This document shows positions 1-9,299 of a stretch of DNA of 64,000 bases, one piece after another. Under the pieces are notes generated by a model, which was given only the letters and a program-made list of their open reading frames with translations, made no database searches and was not told the origin of the DNA. This DNA is from Anaerobiospirillum sp. NML120449. Its GTDB lineage: Bacteria > Pseudomonadota > Gammaproteobacteria > Enterobacterales > Succinivibrionaceae. The stretch is from contig NZ_JALKIL010000015.1 of the NCBI RefSeq assembly GCF_023051105.1, positions 1 to 64,000 of the forward strand. Reading direction: 5' to 3'. A program made the position numbers and the translations under genes. Within the stretch, counting starts at the first letter, position 1; each line of letters starts with the position of its first letter.

Positions 1-878
1 CCTTTTGCACGATGGCACAGCTGCGTCATTTTTAACGCCCATATACGTCTCCTGTATGTTATGGAACATGCAGGAATCTTATATAAATCAGCTAAATCAT
101 CACACCCCACACTCAGAAAGTACGTACTCTCTCAGTTGCATGTGCAATGTACATCAATCTGGCCACTGCGTAATGCTAATGCATTTCATTGAGCCGCAAT
201 CGAACAGCAAAATGCCTCCACTGTAAAGCTTCTGAGTGCATCAGCAGGCCTTGAGATGCGGCAAACACAGGTTTATGCAGTGCAATTACTGTAAATAATA
301 CTTTATAAAACTGTAAAGCTGTGACTGTAATTTACAGCTCCACCTCCACATTCAAGGTAGTAAGAAGTACAGGCACAGAAATTCGCTCATATCAGGGAAA
401 AATGATATGACATGACAGTTAGAGGAATGCTGATGCAAAAACAATATACAAAACGTAATGGAATGAATATCTTTGCTCTGGTAACCTGTAACAATGCAAA
501 AATGATAGACAGCATCATCAGTTGACATGCAAACATGCATTACAAATCTTATGGTAGAGTGTTTATAGGTGGGTAAAGCTTCAGGTACAGGCTGAGGTGC
601 AAGTCGAGGCTCTGGTAGAGGTTATCGTGCAAGGAAATGGGGCAGCCTGTATGGGTGAGGTTCAGGTCAGGGAGGCTGTCTATTGAACGGCAGATGGTCC
701 TGTATTGCAGCTGCATAGAGGTGTGCGCAGCATCCACTTAATAAAAGGCTGCACCACAGACAGTGCCGACTGTTGGGCACTGTCATTGCTTATCTTTATC
801 GTTTTAGAAAGCATTATGGAAAGCGCGGGCTTTTGCAGATGTGGCTGAGAGATGAGGGTAAAGATCAGAGCGATGCTA
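1..878. other. Gene-poor left edge
   Basis: No convincing gene is seen here; the open frames are short and have no family resemblance. A 9-10-bp hairpin at 759-784 (GACAGTGCC paired with GGGCACTGTC) lies downstream of the phosphoesterase gene that reads leftwards. It could be a weak terminator, but it has no clear T-run. Confidence 0.4.
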
Positions 879-1490
879 TTAATCTGACTGGGGCTCACCA
901 TTTGCTGCCTTAATCTGGGCGTTTATGACAGAGCAGATACGGGAAAATGAAACCGGGCGGTAGTCGTTATTGTCTACTCCAACGTCATACTGGGTAGGGT
1001 AAAGGTGCATTAACCTTGAGGACTCCATGCCTGTCATGCCGGCCTTGCTGTGCACATGGCCAAAGAGCTGCCAGACGTTGCTGTAGCCGCCATCAAAGCA
1101 CAGGAATGGGAAATGGTTCAGATAGATTTTCTGGCCATCGACCCTGATGCGCATCTGCATGCTGACAGCAGCAAAGCGGGATACCACCTTATCATTAAGT
1201 CCCCTGTCATCATGGTTGCCGACAATAAGGTAGATACGGCCGTTCAGACGCTCCAGAATACTAAGCCACTTTTGCGGCTTGCCAAAGCAGAAGTCACCAA
1301 GGTGAAAGACTGTGTCCTCAGGCCCTACGGTTTCATTCCAGTTGCTAATCAGCATCTCATCCATATGCGTGGCACTGTTAAAAGGACGGCTGCAGTATTT
1401 GATGATATTGGCATGGCCAAAGTGTGTATCAGAAGTGAAAAACAGACCCTCACCTGGCAAGGTAAGCTCAGCAGCGTTTGGCGATGTCAC
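879..1490 (-). CDS. Calcineurin-like metallophosphoesterase
   Basis: A 203-aa cytosolic phosphoesterase of the calcineurin-like superfamily, which uses a two-metal centre to hydrolyse phosphoesters. The ordered metal-binding motifs are present: SDTHFGH near the N-terminus, HLGDF, GNHDD, a single histidine in LNHFP, and GHVH. Length and motif spacing fit the small stand-alone phosphoesterases often found in phages and bacteria. The start is GTG at 1490, overlapping the stop of the upstream small ORF by four bases (GTGA), so translational coupling is likely. The natural substrate cannot be told from sequence. No signal peptide is seen. All metal ligands are intact, so an active enzyme is expected. 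Confidence 0.85.
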   Translation of the reverse strand: MTSPNAAELTLPGEGLFFTSDTHFGHANIIKYCSRPFNSATHMDEMLISNWNETVGPEDTVFHLGDFCFGKPQKWLSILERLNGRIYLIVGNHDDRGLNDKVVSRFAAVSMQMRIRVDGQKIYLNHFPFLCFDGGYSNVWQLFGHVHSKAGMTGMESSRLMHLYPTQYDVGVDNNDYRPVSFSRICSVINAQIKAANGEPQSD

Positions 1491-1651
1491 AACAAATTCT
1501 CCTGCTTAAACACATAAGGGACATAAGGCATAGGCCGGGTCATAAGGAACAGTCCGGCCGATAAGTCATAGTACTGATGCATCAGCACGTGCGGCGTGGT
1601 CAGGATGACCCGCTTATTGTGCCTCAGTGCGGAGCTCAGTTCAGATGCCAT
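1487..1651 (-). CDS. Small protein coupled to the phosphoesterase
   Basis: A 54-aa hypothetical protein starting at the ATG at 1651, which has an AGGT-type ribosome-binding site about ten bases upstream. A longer 74-aa reading from a GTG at 1711 is possible. Its stop overlaps the GTG start of the phosphoesterase, so the two would form one translational unit. The peptide contains a stretch of Tyr, Pro and Met near the C-terminus and no domain I recognise. The main support is the overlap and the ribosome-binding site. It could be only a leader whose translation brings ribosomes to the phosphoesterase start. Confidence 0.4.
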   Translation of the reverse strand: MASELSSALRHNKRVILTTPHVLMHQYYDLSAGLFLMTRPMPYVPYVFKQENLL

Positions 1652-2067
1652 TGTATATTCTACCTGTAAGATCATGGCCCTGACGCAGGCTTGTTTAAGG
1701 TATGCGATCACGTTATGCCCTGTACCCTGAAATATGCAGCCTGGCCGGGCACGAACAGAATTTTGGTCTTTGTCAGGCAGCAGACATTAATGGCAGCATG
1801 CTCAACGTCAGCAGCACGTCTGAAGAGGAGTATGTTCGGAGTCAGCAGCAGGTATAAAAGTCGGTATGCTCAACGTCAGCAGCAGGTCTGAAGGGCTGTA
1901 TGTTCTTTGTCAGGCTGCAGGCATGGTGAAGCCGGCTGGCTGGAGCTGTTGAGGTCGGTATGGGATTGGGAGGGAGTTGACAGCGCCGTAACAGGCAGTG
2001 AGCAAGAAGAGCAGTGTCGGGGCTGCGTTATGGCAGAAGTGTGTAATGCAGGCAGGAAGTTCAGATA

Positions 2068-2092
2068 CAAAAAAACCAGAGAAAGCTCTGGT
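2068..2092 (-). terminator. Terminator of the 6S RNA unit
   Basis: ACCAGAG and CTCTGGT form a perfect 7-bp stem with an AAAG loop, followed by a run of seven T on the minus strand. It lies about 25 bases beyond the predicted 3' end of 6S RNA. Confidence 0.75.
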
Positions 2093-2115
2093 AATTTTGC
2101 TTGGAGAATATATAA

Positions 2116-2321
2116 CTAATGGCCCCGGCCATGTCGCTGCCGTGTTCAGCTCCTTGAACCAGAAGTTCAAGGTGGGCTACCTGTGGCTCTTAAGGCTTCT
2201 CAAGGGACTACCCAGTTGGCTGAATAGTTTAGGCGTGCACAACGGAGCTCAAGAAGACGGCCCAATCTGTAATTATCGGCTCAGGGCAAAACTTGCTGGC
2301 GAACATACTAGAAACCATTAG
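2116..2321 (-). ncRNA. ssrS: 6S RNA
   Basis: 6S RNA binds the sigma-70 RNA polymerase holoenzyme, mimicking an open promoter, and regulates transcription in stationary phase. Read on the minus strand, the region keeps several blocks of the E. coli molecule in order: ATGTTCGC, then CCCTGAGCCGATA, then GAGAAGCCTTAA, then the hairpin CCTTGAAC...GTTCAAGG. The ends pair over 11 bp (CTAATGGTTTC with GGGGCCATTAG), giving the expected closed rod of about 206 nt. It stands alone with its own promoter and terminator; the 5-formyltetrahydrofolate cyclo-ligase gene that follows 6S in many gammaproteobacteria is absent. The exact mature ends are inferred from the pairing. Confidence 0.9.
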
Positions 2322-2336
2322 CCGGTATTGCTACCG

Positions 2337-2371
2337 TGATTACATGATAGCACACAGGCACGTTTTTTCAA
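2337..2371 (-). promoter_or_regulatory. Sigma-70 promoter of 6S RNA
   Basis: TTGAAA (2366-2371) and TATCAT (2344-2349) are separated by 16 bp on the minus strand. This predicts a start near 2337, about 16 nt before the mature 5' end, which matches the known processing of 6S precursors. Confidence 0.65.
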
Positions 2372-3035
2372 TATTCGGGAGTGTAAATTAAGCAAATATA
2401 AGCCTTGAAAAGTGCTGTAAAATGGCGTTAACATGGAAGTTCGAGGGGGCTGAAAAAGCACTTTTGCTTTTTCCATATCTATGGTACGTAGCACGAACGC
2501 ACGGGCACGGCGCGTGATAATCAGCTTTTAACCTGGACTTTTCATATCACCTGCGAGCCACTTTTCCCCCATCATTAAATCCAGATCCTGCTCCCGGGTT
2601 TAACTCCTGCCATCAGGACAGTATGACTTTTACTCTGTCAGCGCCCGCACAACAAAATCCCTGTCATCCTGTCGTCCTTCCAGTTATCCAAACCTTACTT
2701 CCTCTTCACTGATATCAGTTGCTCTTACAATCCGATTCCACTGTAATATAGCCTCAGGTGTTCCTGTCATCCCTGGTCTGACTGGCAGAACCTGCTACGT
2801 CCTGCTCTGCGTAGTGGCCCGGCGTGGCCATGCCTGAGTCCGCATAACTCTGCCTGACACCGCATGCCTCTGCCTGACTTTGCCTTGCATGGATTCAGTC
2901 GGGATGAGCGGCCTGGTACGAAGTGCACAGACTGGCAGTGTCGTTGTGTTGCGTGGTGCTCAGGCACGGCAGCTGTGTCTGTCGTATGCCGTGCGTTTTT
3001 GCATGTATGCAGCACCTGTACAGCCCCAAAAGCAC
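2372..3035. other. Intergenic stretch without genes
   Basis: Nothing that looks like a gene is seen. The sequence is rich in short CTGCC/CCTGG-type words, and the open frames found are incidental. Confidence 0.4.
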
Positions 3036-3060
3036 AGGGCCACACCATTGGTGTGGCCCT
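3036..3060 (-). terminator. Terminator of the recombinase-like gene
   Basis: A perfect 11-bp stem (AGGGCCACACC with GGTGTGGCCCT, three-base loop) lies about 70 bp past the stop of the recombinase-like gene. A TTTT run follows on the minus strand. Confidence 0.65.
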
Positions 3061-3132
3061 GGCCGTTGAGAGGCTGGCTGCCGTTGTCGTGTCATTTGTG
3101 TGGCAGGCCGTACCTGGTCAGCTCTGCAGCTG

Positions 3133-4152
3133 TCAGGACTGGTTCTTTGAGTCTTTGGTACTGTCAGACATCAGTGAGCTTAGTCTGCGCATCAGCGTGC
3201 GGGTGCTGCGTGCGTTGGTCAGCCTGTTATGGTCGATAACACGGGTAGTGCTGACCAGAGAGTTATGTCCCATGTACAGAGCAATGGCCTCAACAGGAAC
3301 GCCGTCTTCATAAAGGCGTTCAGCACAGCTGCGGCGGATTAGCAGAGTATTGACCGCCGGGAAGTCTGGATGGTCTTTTTGCAGCTTGTGAGAGTAGGTC
3401 TTGAGGATCTGTAAAACAGCTGCCGAGCCGGTGCGGGCACGCTCTCCTTTTCTGTTGACGAAGAACAGCGGATCATCGGGATTGAGTACGTCGCCGTGCT
3501 GCTCCTTGAGGAAGATACGGATCTGCTCAATCATGTCACTGTCCAGTCTTATGTCTCTTTGCTGATCGAACTCACCGTGGATATGCAGATAAGGCATGTC
3601 GCCGTCCAGATGCAGATCGCCTACGGTAAGACTGATGAGCTCATTGGCTCTGACACCGGTAATGTACATGAACAGAACCATAAATCTGTTCTTGTGACCA
3701 ATACGGGTATCAGGGAAAGCAGACATCAGCAGGGAGATGCGGTCATTATTGAGATACTCATCAGGAGGTGGAGGACGTCTGATGGTGCTGACATTGAGCA
3801 GATCAAAGTACAGACGAGAGCAGTCTGTCTCTGCATGATAGTAGCGGACAAATTTGAAGTAGTTACGCAGACCGTTGAGACGGGTATTAACTGATGATGC
3901 AGAAAGCTCCTTTTGCTCCAGCTGCCACTTCAGCCAGTCATTGAAGAACTCAAGGTCGATCTTCGCAGTATTGAAAGAAACCCGGGATACGTTCTTGTAT
4001 TCGCAGAACTCAAGGAAGCAGTCCATGGACTGGACATACTTGGAGATGGTGTTGGAGTCATAGCCTTCATGCTTCATCCAGTCCTTCCAGCCATCAACCC
4101 ATCTGGCTAAAGTACAGGATGCTTTCCTTTCCTTATTTTGCTCAGAGGCCAT
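3133..4152 (-). CDS. Tyrosine-recombinase-fold protein, catalytic residues lost
   Basis: A 339-aa protein with the two-domain layout of phage-integrase/XerC-D recombinases: an N-terminal SAM-like core-binding domain (about residues 10-130) and a C-terminal catalytic-fold domain (about 150-320). The first arginine is present in TGVRANEL, and the helix with GH (YMGHNS) aligns well. The other catalytic positions are changed. The lysine beta-hairpin reads HGEFDQQR instead of GKG.KER. The HxLR motif reads LLIRR, with leucine for histidine. The nucleophile position in the usual TTQIY reads TTRVI, with isoleucine for tyrosine. Strand cleavage is therefore unlikely, and a DNA-binding or structural role is more plausible. 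The start at 4152 has a good ribosome-binding site (TTAGGAGAG). A 37-bp direct-repeat array lies just upstream. No phage genes are nearby. Confidence 0.8.
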   Translation of the reverse strand: MASEQNKERKASCTLARWVDGWKDWMKHEGYDSNTISKYVQSMDCFLEFCEYKNVSRVSFNTAKIDLEFFNDWLKWQLEQKELSASSVNTRLNGLRNYFKFVRYYHAETDCSRLYFDLLNVSTIRRPPPPDEYLNNDRISLLMSAFPDTRIGHKNRFMVLFMYITGVRANELISLTVGDLHLDGDMPYLHIHGEFDQQRDIRLDSDMIEQIRIFLKEQHGDVLNPDDPLFFVNRKGERARTGSAAVLQILKTYSHKLQKDHPDFPAVNTLLIRRSCAERLYEDGVPVEAIALYMGHNSLVSTTRVIDHNRLTNARSTRTLMRRLSSLMSDSTKDSKNQS

Positions 4153-4190
4153 GAAATCTCTCCTAAGAACAGTTTTCCAGATCCTGAAAG

Positions 4191-4390
4191 CCCGGTGTGA
4201 GTGCAGGCGTAACAGTAAATTCAGATGCCCGGTGTGAGTGCAGGCGTAACAGTAAATTCAGATGCCCGGTGTGAGTGCAGGCGTAACAGTAAATTCAGAT
4301 GCCCGGTGTGAGTGCAGGCGTAACAGTAAATCCTGATGCCCGGTGTGAGTGCAGGCGTAACAGTAAATCCTGATGCCCGGTGTGTGTACG
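4191..4390. repeat. 37-bp tandem direct repeats (five copies plus partial)
   Basis: Five head-to-tail copies of a 37-bp unit beginning CCCGGTGTGAGTGCAGGCGT occupy 4191-4375, followed by a decayed partial copy. The first three copies end in AATTCAGATG and the last two in AATCCTGATG, so the array grew in steps. There are no spacers, so it is not a CRISPR. It begins 38 bp upstream of the recombinase-like gene's ATG, where its promoter should be, so it could hold repeated binding sites. That role is inference. Confidence 0.9.
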
Positions 4391-7300
4391 GGCACAGCGG
4401 CAAGTTCATCCCGGCATGTGAAAGGGATGCGCAACAAGATAGCGGGCAGTGATAAGCTGCCATATTGAGGTATTTGTGTTTATCTTGGTGCGGAATAATG
4501 TGCAAAAGAAAAGTTAAACAGTCAAGTATGTGTGATTATGGATGTGACGCGTAACACAAAGCTTCGCAGCAGTGTGTATAGACGCTGTTTTCCGGCTCAT
4601 TATTCCAGCATGTGAATTGTCTGCAACAGGCTTGCAGGCCGCATATATTAGCAGCAGACCGTCAAATCTTCAATGTCATTACAGGCAAGCAGAGAAGCTC
4701 CGGCGACAATGGTGCAACCGGTAACATTGGACCTTGAGGCTTACTGTACCGGCAAATTATCTCTGTAACAGCTACAGCTGGCCTGAAAGCCCATATCTGG
4801 GCAATTTTTACGCCCATATTAACGCCCACGTTACAGCGCCCTGTCTGGCATATTCCCGTCCCTGCACATCGTATCGATCCTGGTCTGCAACTGCACTTTA
4901 TCCTTGTGTTCTTACTTTGTATTCTTTTCCCTGATTTATCTTTACGTCCGACATAATATTTTGTAAAGAATTATTTTTACTTGCAGTCCTGGTCGGCAGC
5001 TTGTCAGCGGTGAGCGGTTTGGCCTGCGATATAAACAGCCGCATAAGCAATACTTATCATTTCTTCCGGCGGACACATCTCATGTGTAATCAGTCAGCGT
5101 CTGTCTGGCACCTGCGTAAGCGCCACCCTTATGAATAACCTTGGGCACAACGGCATGCTGGAGAGAAGTAGCATGCAGGACATAAAAGAGCTAAGTCGCA
5201 TGCCAGCATAGTTATAAGAGCTGAAGCTGCAAGGGAGGCACTGCCACATATGCGTTTATGCATGCAGTCAGACAGGCATGTATGCAGGCAGGCGTGCATG
5301 CATGCGTGCTTGCAGCATTCATTTATCACATCATCGCATAGCATCGCATCACCTCGACGCACCTCACCCATTCATCCATTCATCCATTCTGAGATTAGAC
5401 GTTGTGCACTCGTGCTGCATCATCACTCTCAGCAAGCAGGCATCTTGCTGTCTGATTAATCAAGGGGGCCTTGAGGCATATTGGGCTGGCCTGTCAATCT
5501 GACCTGCAGGAGTCAGTATTGCCGCCTTATCTAACCTGTCTGCCCGGTGAGGTTAAACGGGATGGCGCTCTTTCTTTATGTATACCCATTATGTGAGCAG
5601 GAGTGATTCACCACAGCACTGCCCGGGATAAGGCCAGCCTGCGGCAAATGCTGCGACTGTGGTTGAGGCCGGTTATGGAGGGCGTGCATCTTATAGGAGG
5701 GCAGAGCTCAAAATGGTCAGATCCAGGGGGAGGGACGCGGGCTGGGGCCTGGAAATGTGCTCAAGCCCCAAGCCGCAAAACAATTGTTATGTTCACTTTT
5801 CAATAGACATTATTGCTCATGCGTGAATTTTAATGTGGAAACCGCAAATATGAGAATACAGATTTGTGCTCGCGGAATTTATGACTTAATTATTGTCTGA
5901 TTCAAAACAATGCCATGTGCGTAAATATATTGAACACATTCCCTAATTTTATGCTGATTTTATGAAAATCGACATATTTAAGGGGTTCCTTACTAGATAT
6001 ATCATTGATATATTGCAAACAAAGCATATATCAATACTCATGCTGCGTGGCGCTGATATTGTGAGTTTTCTCACAGAAAATAACGTTTTAGGCGTAATTC
6101 ATATGGTAGAATTTACTCCAATTAGTGTTGACGTTAATGCTGTCAGGTAAGCTACCTGGTAGCGCTGGGCCTCTCCAAACGTGAGGGGCCTTTCCTAAGC
6201 ACTGACAGTTCTTATCAGGCCAGCATGAGCTTCATTAAGTGGGTTCCATGCTCTGGCAGCTAAAACTCTACATCACCTGTCAGCCACAGTGCTGATAACC
6301 ATTCACTACGGGTGCAGAAGCCTGGCAATGTCTTCTTGCTTACAGGCCTTCTTATCAGAATTCAGTTTCTGAATGCTACTCTGACCTGCATGATTACCAG
6401 TCAAACAAATCATGAAGGTCGGAGCTTTTGTCTTTGCGTTTTCCAGGTGCGCCCTCACCTCCCCCACAGCTCCCTTTACAGCAACTACCTGTCATCACTG
6501 GCATGTCTGTGAGTTTACAGGCCTCCAGGTCTTTCACCTGCGCCAGCATCCTCTGCCCATACCCATGCCGTATAGCCCAGAACAGCAAGCCTTTACGCTG
6601 GCCTTGCTATGGTCATATGCCCTGTCGTCGTATATCTGAGCTGTCCATACTCTCGCTATCCTGCATGGCATGCAGGCCTGGCCTGGCATGGCATGGTCTC
6701 ACCCTGGCCATGGTCCCAGCGGGTTCATGTGCCGTTGCCATGATTATGGCCAGCAACATCGCTCTGCCTGTGCTATCTTCACCGTCTTTTCAGCTCTTCA
6801 GGCTGTGAGCCCTTTCCGCCATTGATAAGATGGAACATGCCTGAGAGCCAATCCATCCCTTAGATCGATCCTGTGCCTGTAGCTGTATCCTTGCCATTCT
6901 CTGGCTGCTGACATGGCTGTTGTCTCTGACCTTGCATTACATTCCCTTAGTTCTTGCCCCCGGCCCTTGCCTCTGCCCCGCCCTTGCTTTTGTTTTTGAA
7001 CTTGCCTTTGTCCCTGCATTGTATTTACTGTTTTCTCCGGCAGGAGCGTTGTGATTATCGAGAATATGCAAGCAAGTTGAGGGGGCTTTGCAGCAGTGCT
7101 GTGATCTTGCTCCATTGAGCTGTCTGCATGACTGTCTTGAGGTCAGGTGATAATGGACAATGTGATCCTGCTATGTGCGACCCGGTGTTTGCTGGTACAA
7201 GTGCACGCCTTTATCGGAGCTCATACCTTGAAGACCTGTAATACTGCTGCAGTCAGCTTATACTTTCATGCAGTTACTGTGTTACTGCCTGAGTCAGGGG

Positions 7301-7400
7301 CGGGCATGTGGGCAGGCCCCCTTGCGTATCATGAGCGACCGCGCAGGGCGGCTGAGGTATGAAATAACACTCTCTTTAATATTTTAGTTGTGAGACGTCA
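4391..7400. other. 3-kb gene-poor region
   Basis: No protein gene is convincing. Open frames around 5130-5500 arise from a CATGCATGCAGGCAGG-like simple repeat and a CATTCATC repeat near 5370. The part from 5800 to 6150 is distinctly AT-rich compared with its surroundings. At 6145-6194 two hairpins follow one another: CAGGTA/TACCTG, and GGCCTCTC/GAGGGGCC with a short T-run. These could end a short untranslated transcript. Confidence 0.35.
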
Positions 7401-8231
7401 ATGGCTGAAAACGCGGACTTATCAGACAGATCCTTTATGTGCACTTTTGAAACTGTGCTGGGGACCATGAGCATTATCTTTTCATGGCAGGGAGTTCATG
7501 TGCTGCACTCGGCTGAGCGTGCTGCCTTGCTGTCTACCAGAATAAGCAAACTTGATAATGGCAACGAGCCAGTTGAGATCAGCGTAAAAGAGCTTGCTGA
7601 CATGGCAGGTCCAGGCGAATCTGTTCTTTTGTCTCTCAGGAATTGTGAGGCTGAATATGCAGCCAGGAGCAGAGCCGGGCGCTGTGCAGTTCATACAGAG
7701 AAACTTCAGGTTGTTGCAGCCAGGGTTGCAGGAGCGGTAAGTCTCATAGAGGATATGGGACGTGGCAGAAAGTCCAGAACAGCCTGCAGCTTTGCCTCTG
7801 AGCTCTATGCTCTGCAGCTGACTTTATGCCCAGATAAGCTGGTCTCACCCACAAGCGCAGCTGTTCTGCATGCCCTGATAAGATTCAGTCGCTGCTGTCC
7901 CCGGCGAACCCTTACCTATAAGGAGCTTGCCCGGCTGGTTAACTCAAAAGCTCAGGAGTATGGCTGTGAAGTCAGTCCCGGACCTGATATGGTGACCGGG
8001 AACAGAGCTGTTAATGGCCTTGAGAGCGAGCCCGCCACTTCTGTACCAGTACATCACAGGGCCGTAGCCATGGCTTTGAAGAACAATCCTGTACTCCTGC
8101 TCATACCCTGCCATATGGTGGTGCCATCTGGCAGCAGCTTTAACCCGGGAGGCTTTGTGCTGGGCACCAGCGCCAAAGAAAAACTGCTCAGACTCTGGCA
8201 GGCTGATATTTGCAGCAGCTCTTTGCTGTAG
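7401..8231 (+). CDS. O6-alkylguanine-DNA alkyltransferase-like protein
   Basis: A 276-aa member of the MGMT/Ogt/Ada C-terminal family, which transfers alkyl groups from O6-alkylguanine in DNA to an active-site cysteine. The C-terminal domain (about 150-265) has LTYKELARL, the RAVA motif with the predicted arginine finger, and IPCHMVV with the acceptor cysteine. Two oddities: PCHR is PCHM, and about 30 extra residues lie between the TYKELA helix and RAVA. The N-terminal half matches the poorly conserved first domain of Ogt. The ATG at 7401 is used because the N-terminal strand (CTFETVLGTMSIIF) follows shortly after. The last codons fall inside a 32-bp tandem repeat that continues downstream. 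DNA repair in the cytosol is the likely role, but the changes make its efficiency uncertain. Confidence 0.8.
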   Translation: MAENADLSDRSFMCTFETVLGTMSIIFSWQGVHVLHSAERAALLSTRISKLDNGNEPVEISVKELADMAGPGESVLLSLRNCEAEYAARSRAGRCAVHTEKLQVVAARVAGAVSLIEDMGRGRKSRTACSFASELYALQLTLCPDKLVSPTSAAVLHALIRFSRCCPRRTLTYKELARLVNSKAQEYGCEVSPGPDMVTGNRAVNGLESEPATSVPVHHRAVAMALKNNPVLLLIPCHMVVPSGSSFNPGGFVLGTSAKEKLLRLWQADICSSSLL

Positions 8232-8322
8232 TACCTGACACAGGGCACAGCTCTTTGCTGCAGTACCTGACACAGGGCACTGCTCTTTGCTGTAGTACCC
8301 GTCACAGAGCACAGGTCTTTGC
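8217..8322. repeat. 32-bp tandem repeat at the end of the alkyltransferase gene
   Basis: Three copies of a 32-bp unit beginning AGCTCTTTGCTGTAGTACCT lie at 8217-8248, 8249-8280 and 8281-8312, with a partial fourth. The first copy supplies the last codons and the stop of the gene, so copy-number change would leave the protein unaltered. Confidence 0.85.
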
Positions 8323-8588
8323 CGGGGCTGCCCGGACTTTGGAACACGATCACTGGGCGTGAGGCTTTCCTGCATGAAAGACAGCGAGCCTTGCTGCATG
8401 AGTGCCGTCCTGCCTGCAGCTGCACACCTCAATGCAGCCTGCGCTTACTGTCAGACACAGACTATGGCCGTGCATGGCAGCATGCTGTGCCTGTCTCTGT
8501 GCCTGTGCCTTGTGCATGGCAGCCGGCTGTGCCTTAGGCTGAGACTGGTATGGTCTGCCGGGCCGTGTGGTCCTGCTCAAAAGAGCAA

Positions 8589-8613
8589 AGCCACACCTTG
8601 AGGGGGTGTGGCT
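8589..8613 (-). terminator. Terminator downstream of the Nudix gene
   Basis: A GCCACACC/GGTGTGGC stem is followed on the minus strand by TTTGCTCTTTT. It lies about 210 bp beyond the Nudix stop. The stem sequence closely matches that of the recombinase-like gene's terminator. Confidence 0.55.
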
Positions 8614-8819
8614 TTGTCAAAGATGGCCTGTCCGGGGCCGCCGCTGTCCGGGCTCAGGCAGTCAGATGCAGCCGGCCTGAGGGCGGCATTGCTCTCAGGG
8701 CCCTGCCTCAGCTATCAGCCCGGAGCGTCCATGCCTGGTGGGCGGCGCTGGCTAAAAAGCCATGGTATGGGCCTGAGTGCTATGGGCCTGACAGGGGGCA
8801 GCCGCTATGTCTTTGGGCT

Positions 8820-9284
8820 CTATGAGGCTATGGAGCGCCCTTTGGCTGTGGTGACACTGGTATGAGCCTGCATGAATTTGCGGATATTCGGCAGGAATGC
8901 GATATCTGCAGGGGCAAATTCCACACTGTCCATTTCATCAGGGGTAATCCAGCGCAGCTCGGAGTGAGCCTCTGAGGCTGTGACCTTTTCACCGGGCATC
9001 ATGTGACAGATGTAGACATCCATTGAGAGGTTAAATTCATCGTATTCGTGGTTGCAGGTCAGGAAGTAGCTGTCCACGGCAATTACGCAGCCCAGCTCTT
9101 CATGGACCTCACGGGAGCAGGCAGACTGGGCGCTTTCGCCAGCCTCAATCTTGCCGCCGGGAAATTCCCAGTACCCGGCCAGATGACGGCCCTCGGAGCG
9201 GCGGGCAATTAGAAAACGGTCATCCTGAACAATCAGAGCAGCAGCTACACGTACGGTCTTTTTCTGCTCGGCTGGCTGTGTCAT
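8820..9284 (-). CDS. MutT-type Nudix hydrolase
   Basis: A 154-aa Nudix hydrolase. The full Nudix box is present at about residues 43-65: GGKIEAGES, then a spacer, then REVHEELG, fitting Gx5Ex7REUxEExGU, which holds the catalytic glutamates and the magnesium. The N-terminal strand (VAAALIVQDDRFLIARRSEG) and GYWEFPGGK are typical of MutT/CTP-pyrophosphohydrolase enzymes. These remove 8-oxo-dGTP or other oxidised nucleotides, so nucleotide-pool sanitation is the likely role, though the substrate cannot be fixed from sequence. The ATG at 9284 has a GGAG ribosome-binding site. It is a single-gene unit. The last 15 residues are poorly conserved. Confidence 0.9.
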   Translation of the reverse strand: MTQPAEQKKTVRVAAALIVQDDRFLIARRSEGRHLAGYWEFPGGKIEAGESAQSACSREVHEELGCVIAVDSYFLTCNHEYDEFNLSMDVYICHMMPGEKVTASEAHSELRWITPDEMDSVEFAPADIAFLPNIRKFMQAHTSVTTAKGRSIAS

Positions 9285-9299
9285 AGCAATTCTCCATTA

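Noticed and set aside
4191-4390. CRISPR array
   Set aside because: The copies are directly adjacent, with no variable spacers and no cas genes. The same applies to 63318-63550.
5129-5502. Cys/His-rich small proteins on both strands
   Set aside because: They result from a CATGCATGCAGGCAGG simple-sequence stretch and have no ribosome-binding site.
3133-7400. Prophage or integrative element marked by the integrase-like gene
   Set aside because: The recombinase lacks catalytic residues, and no phage, conjugation or attachment-site pattern was found nearby.
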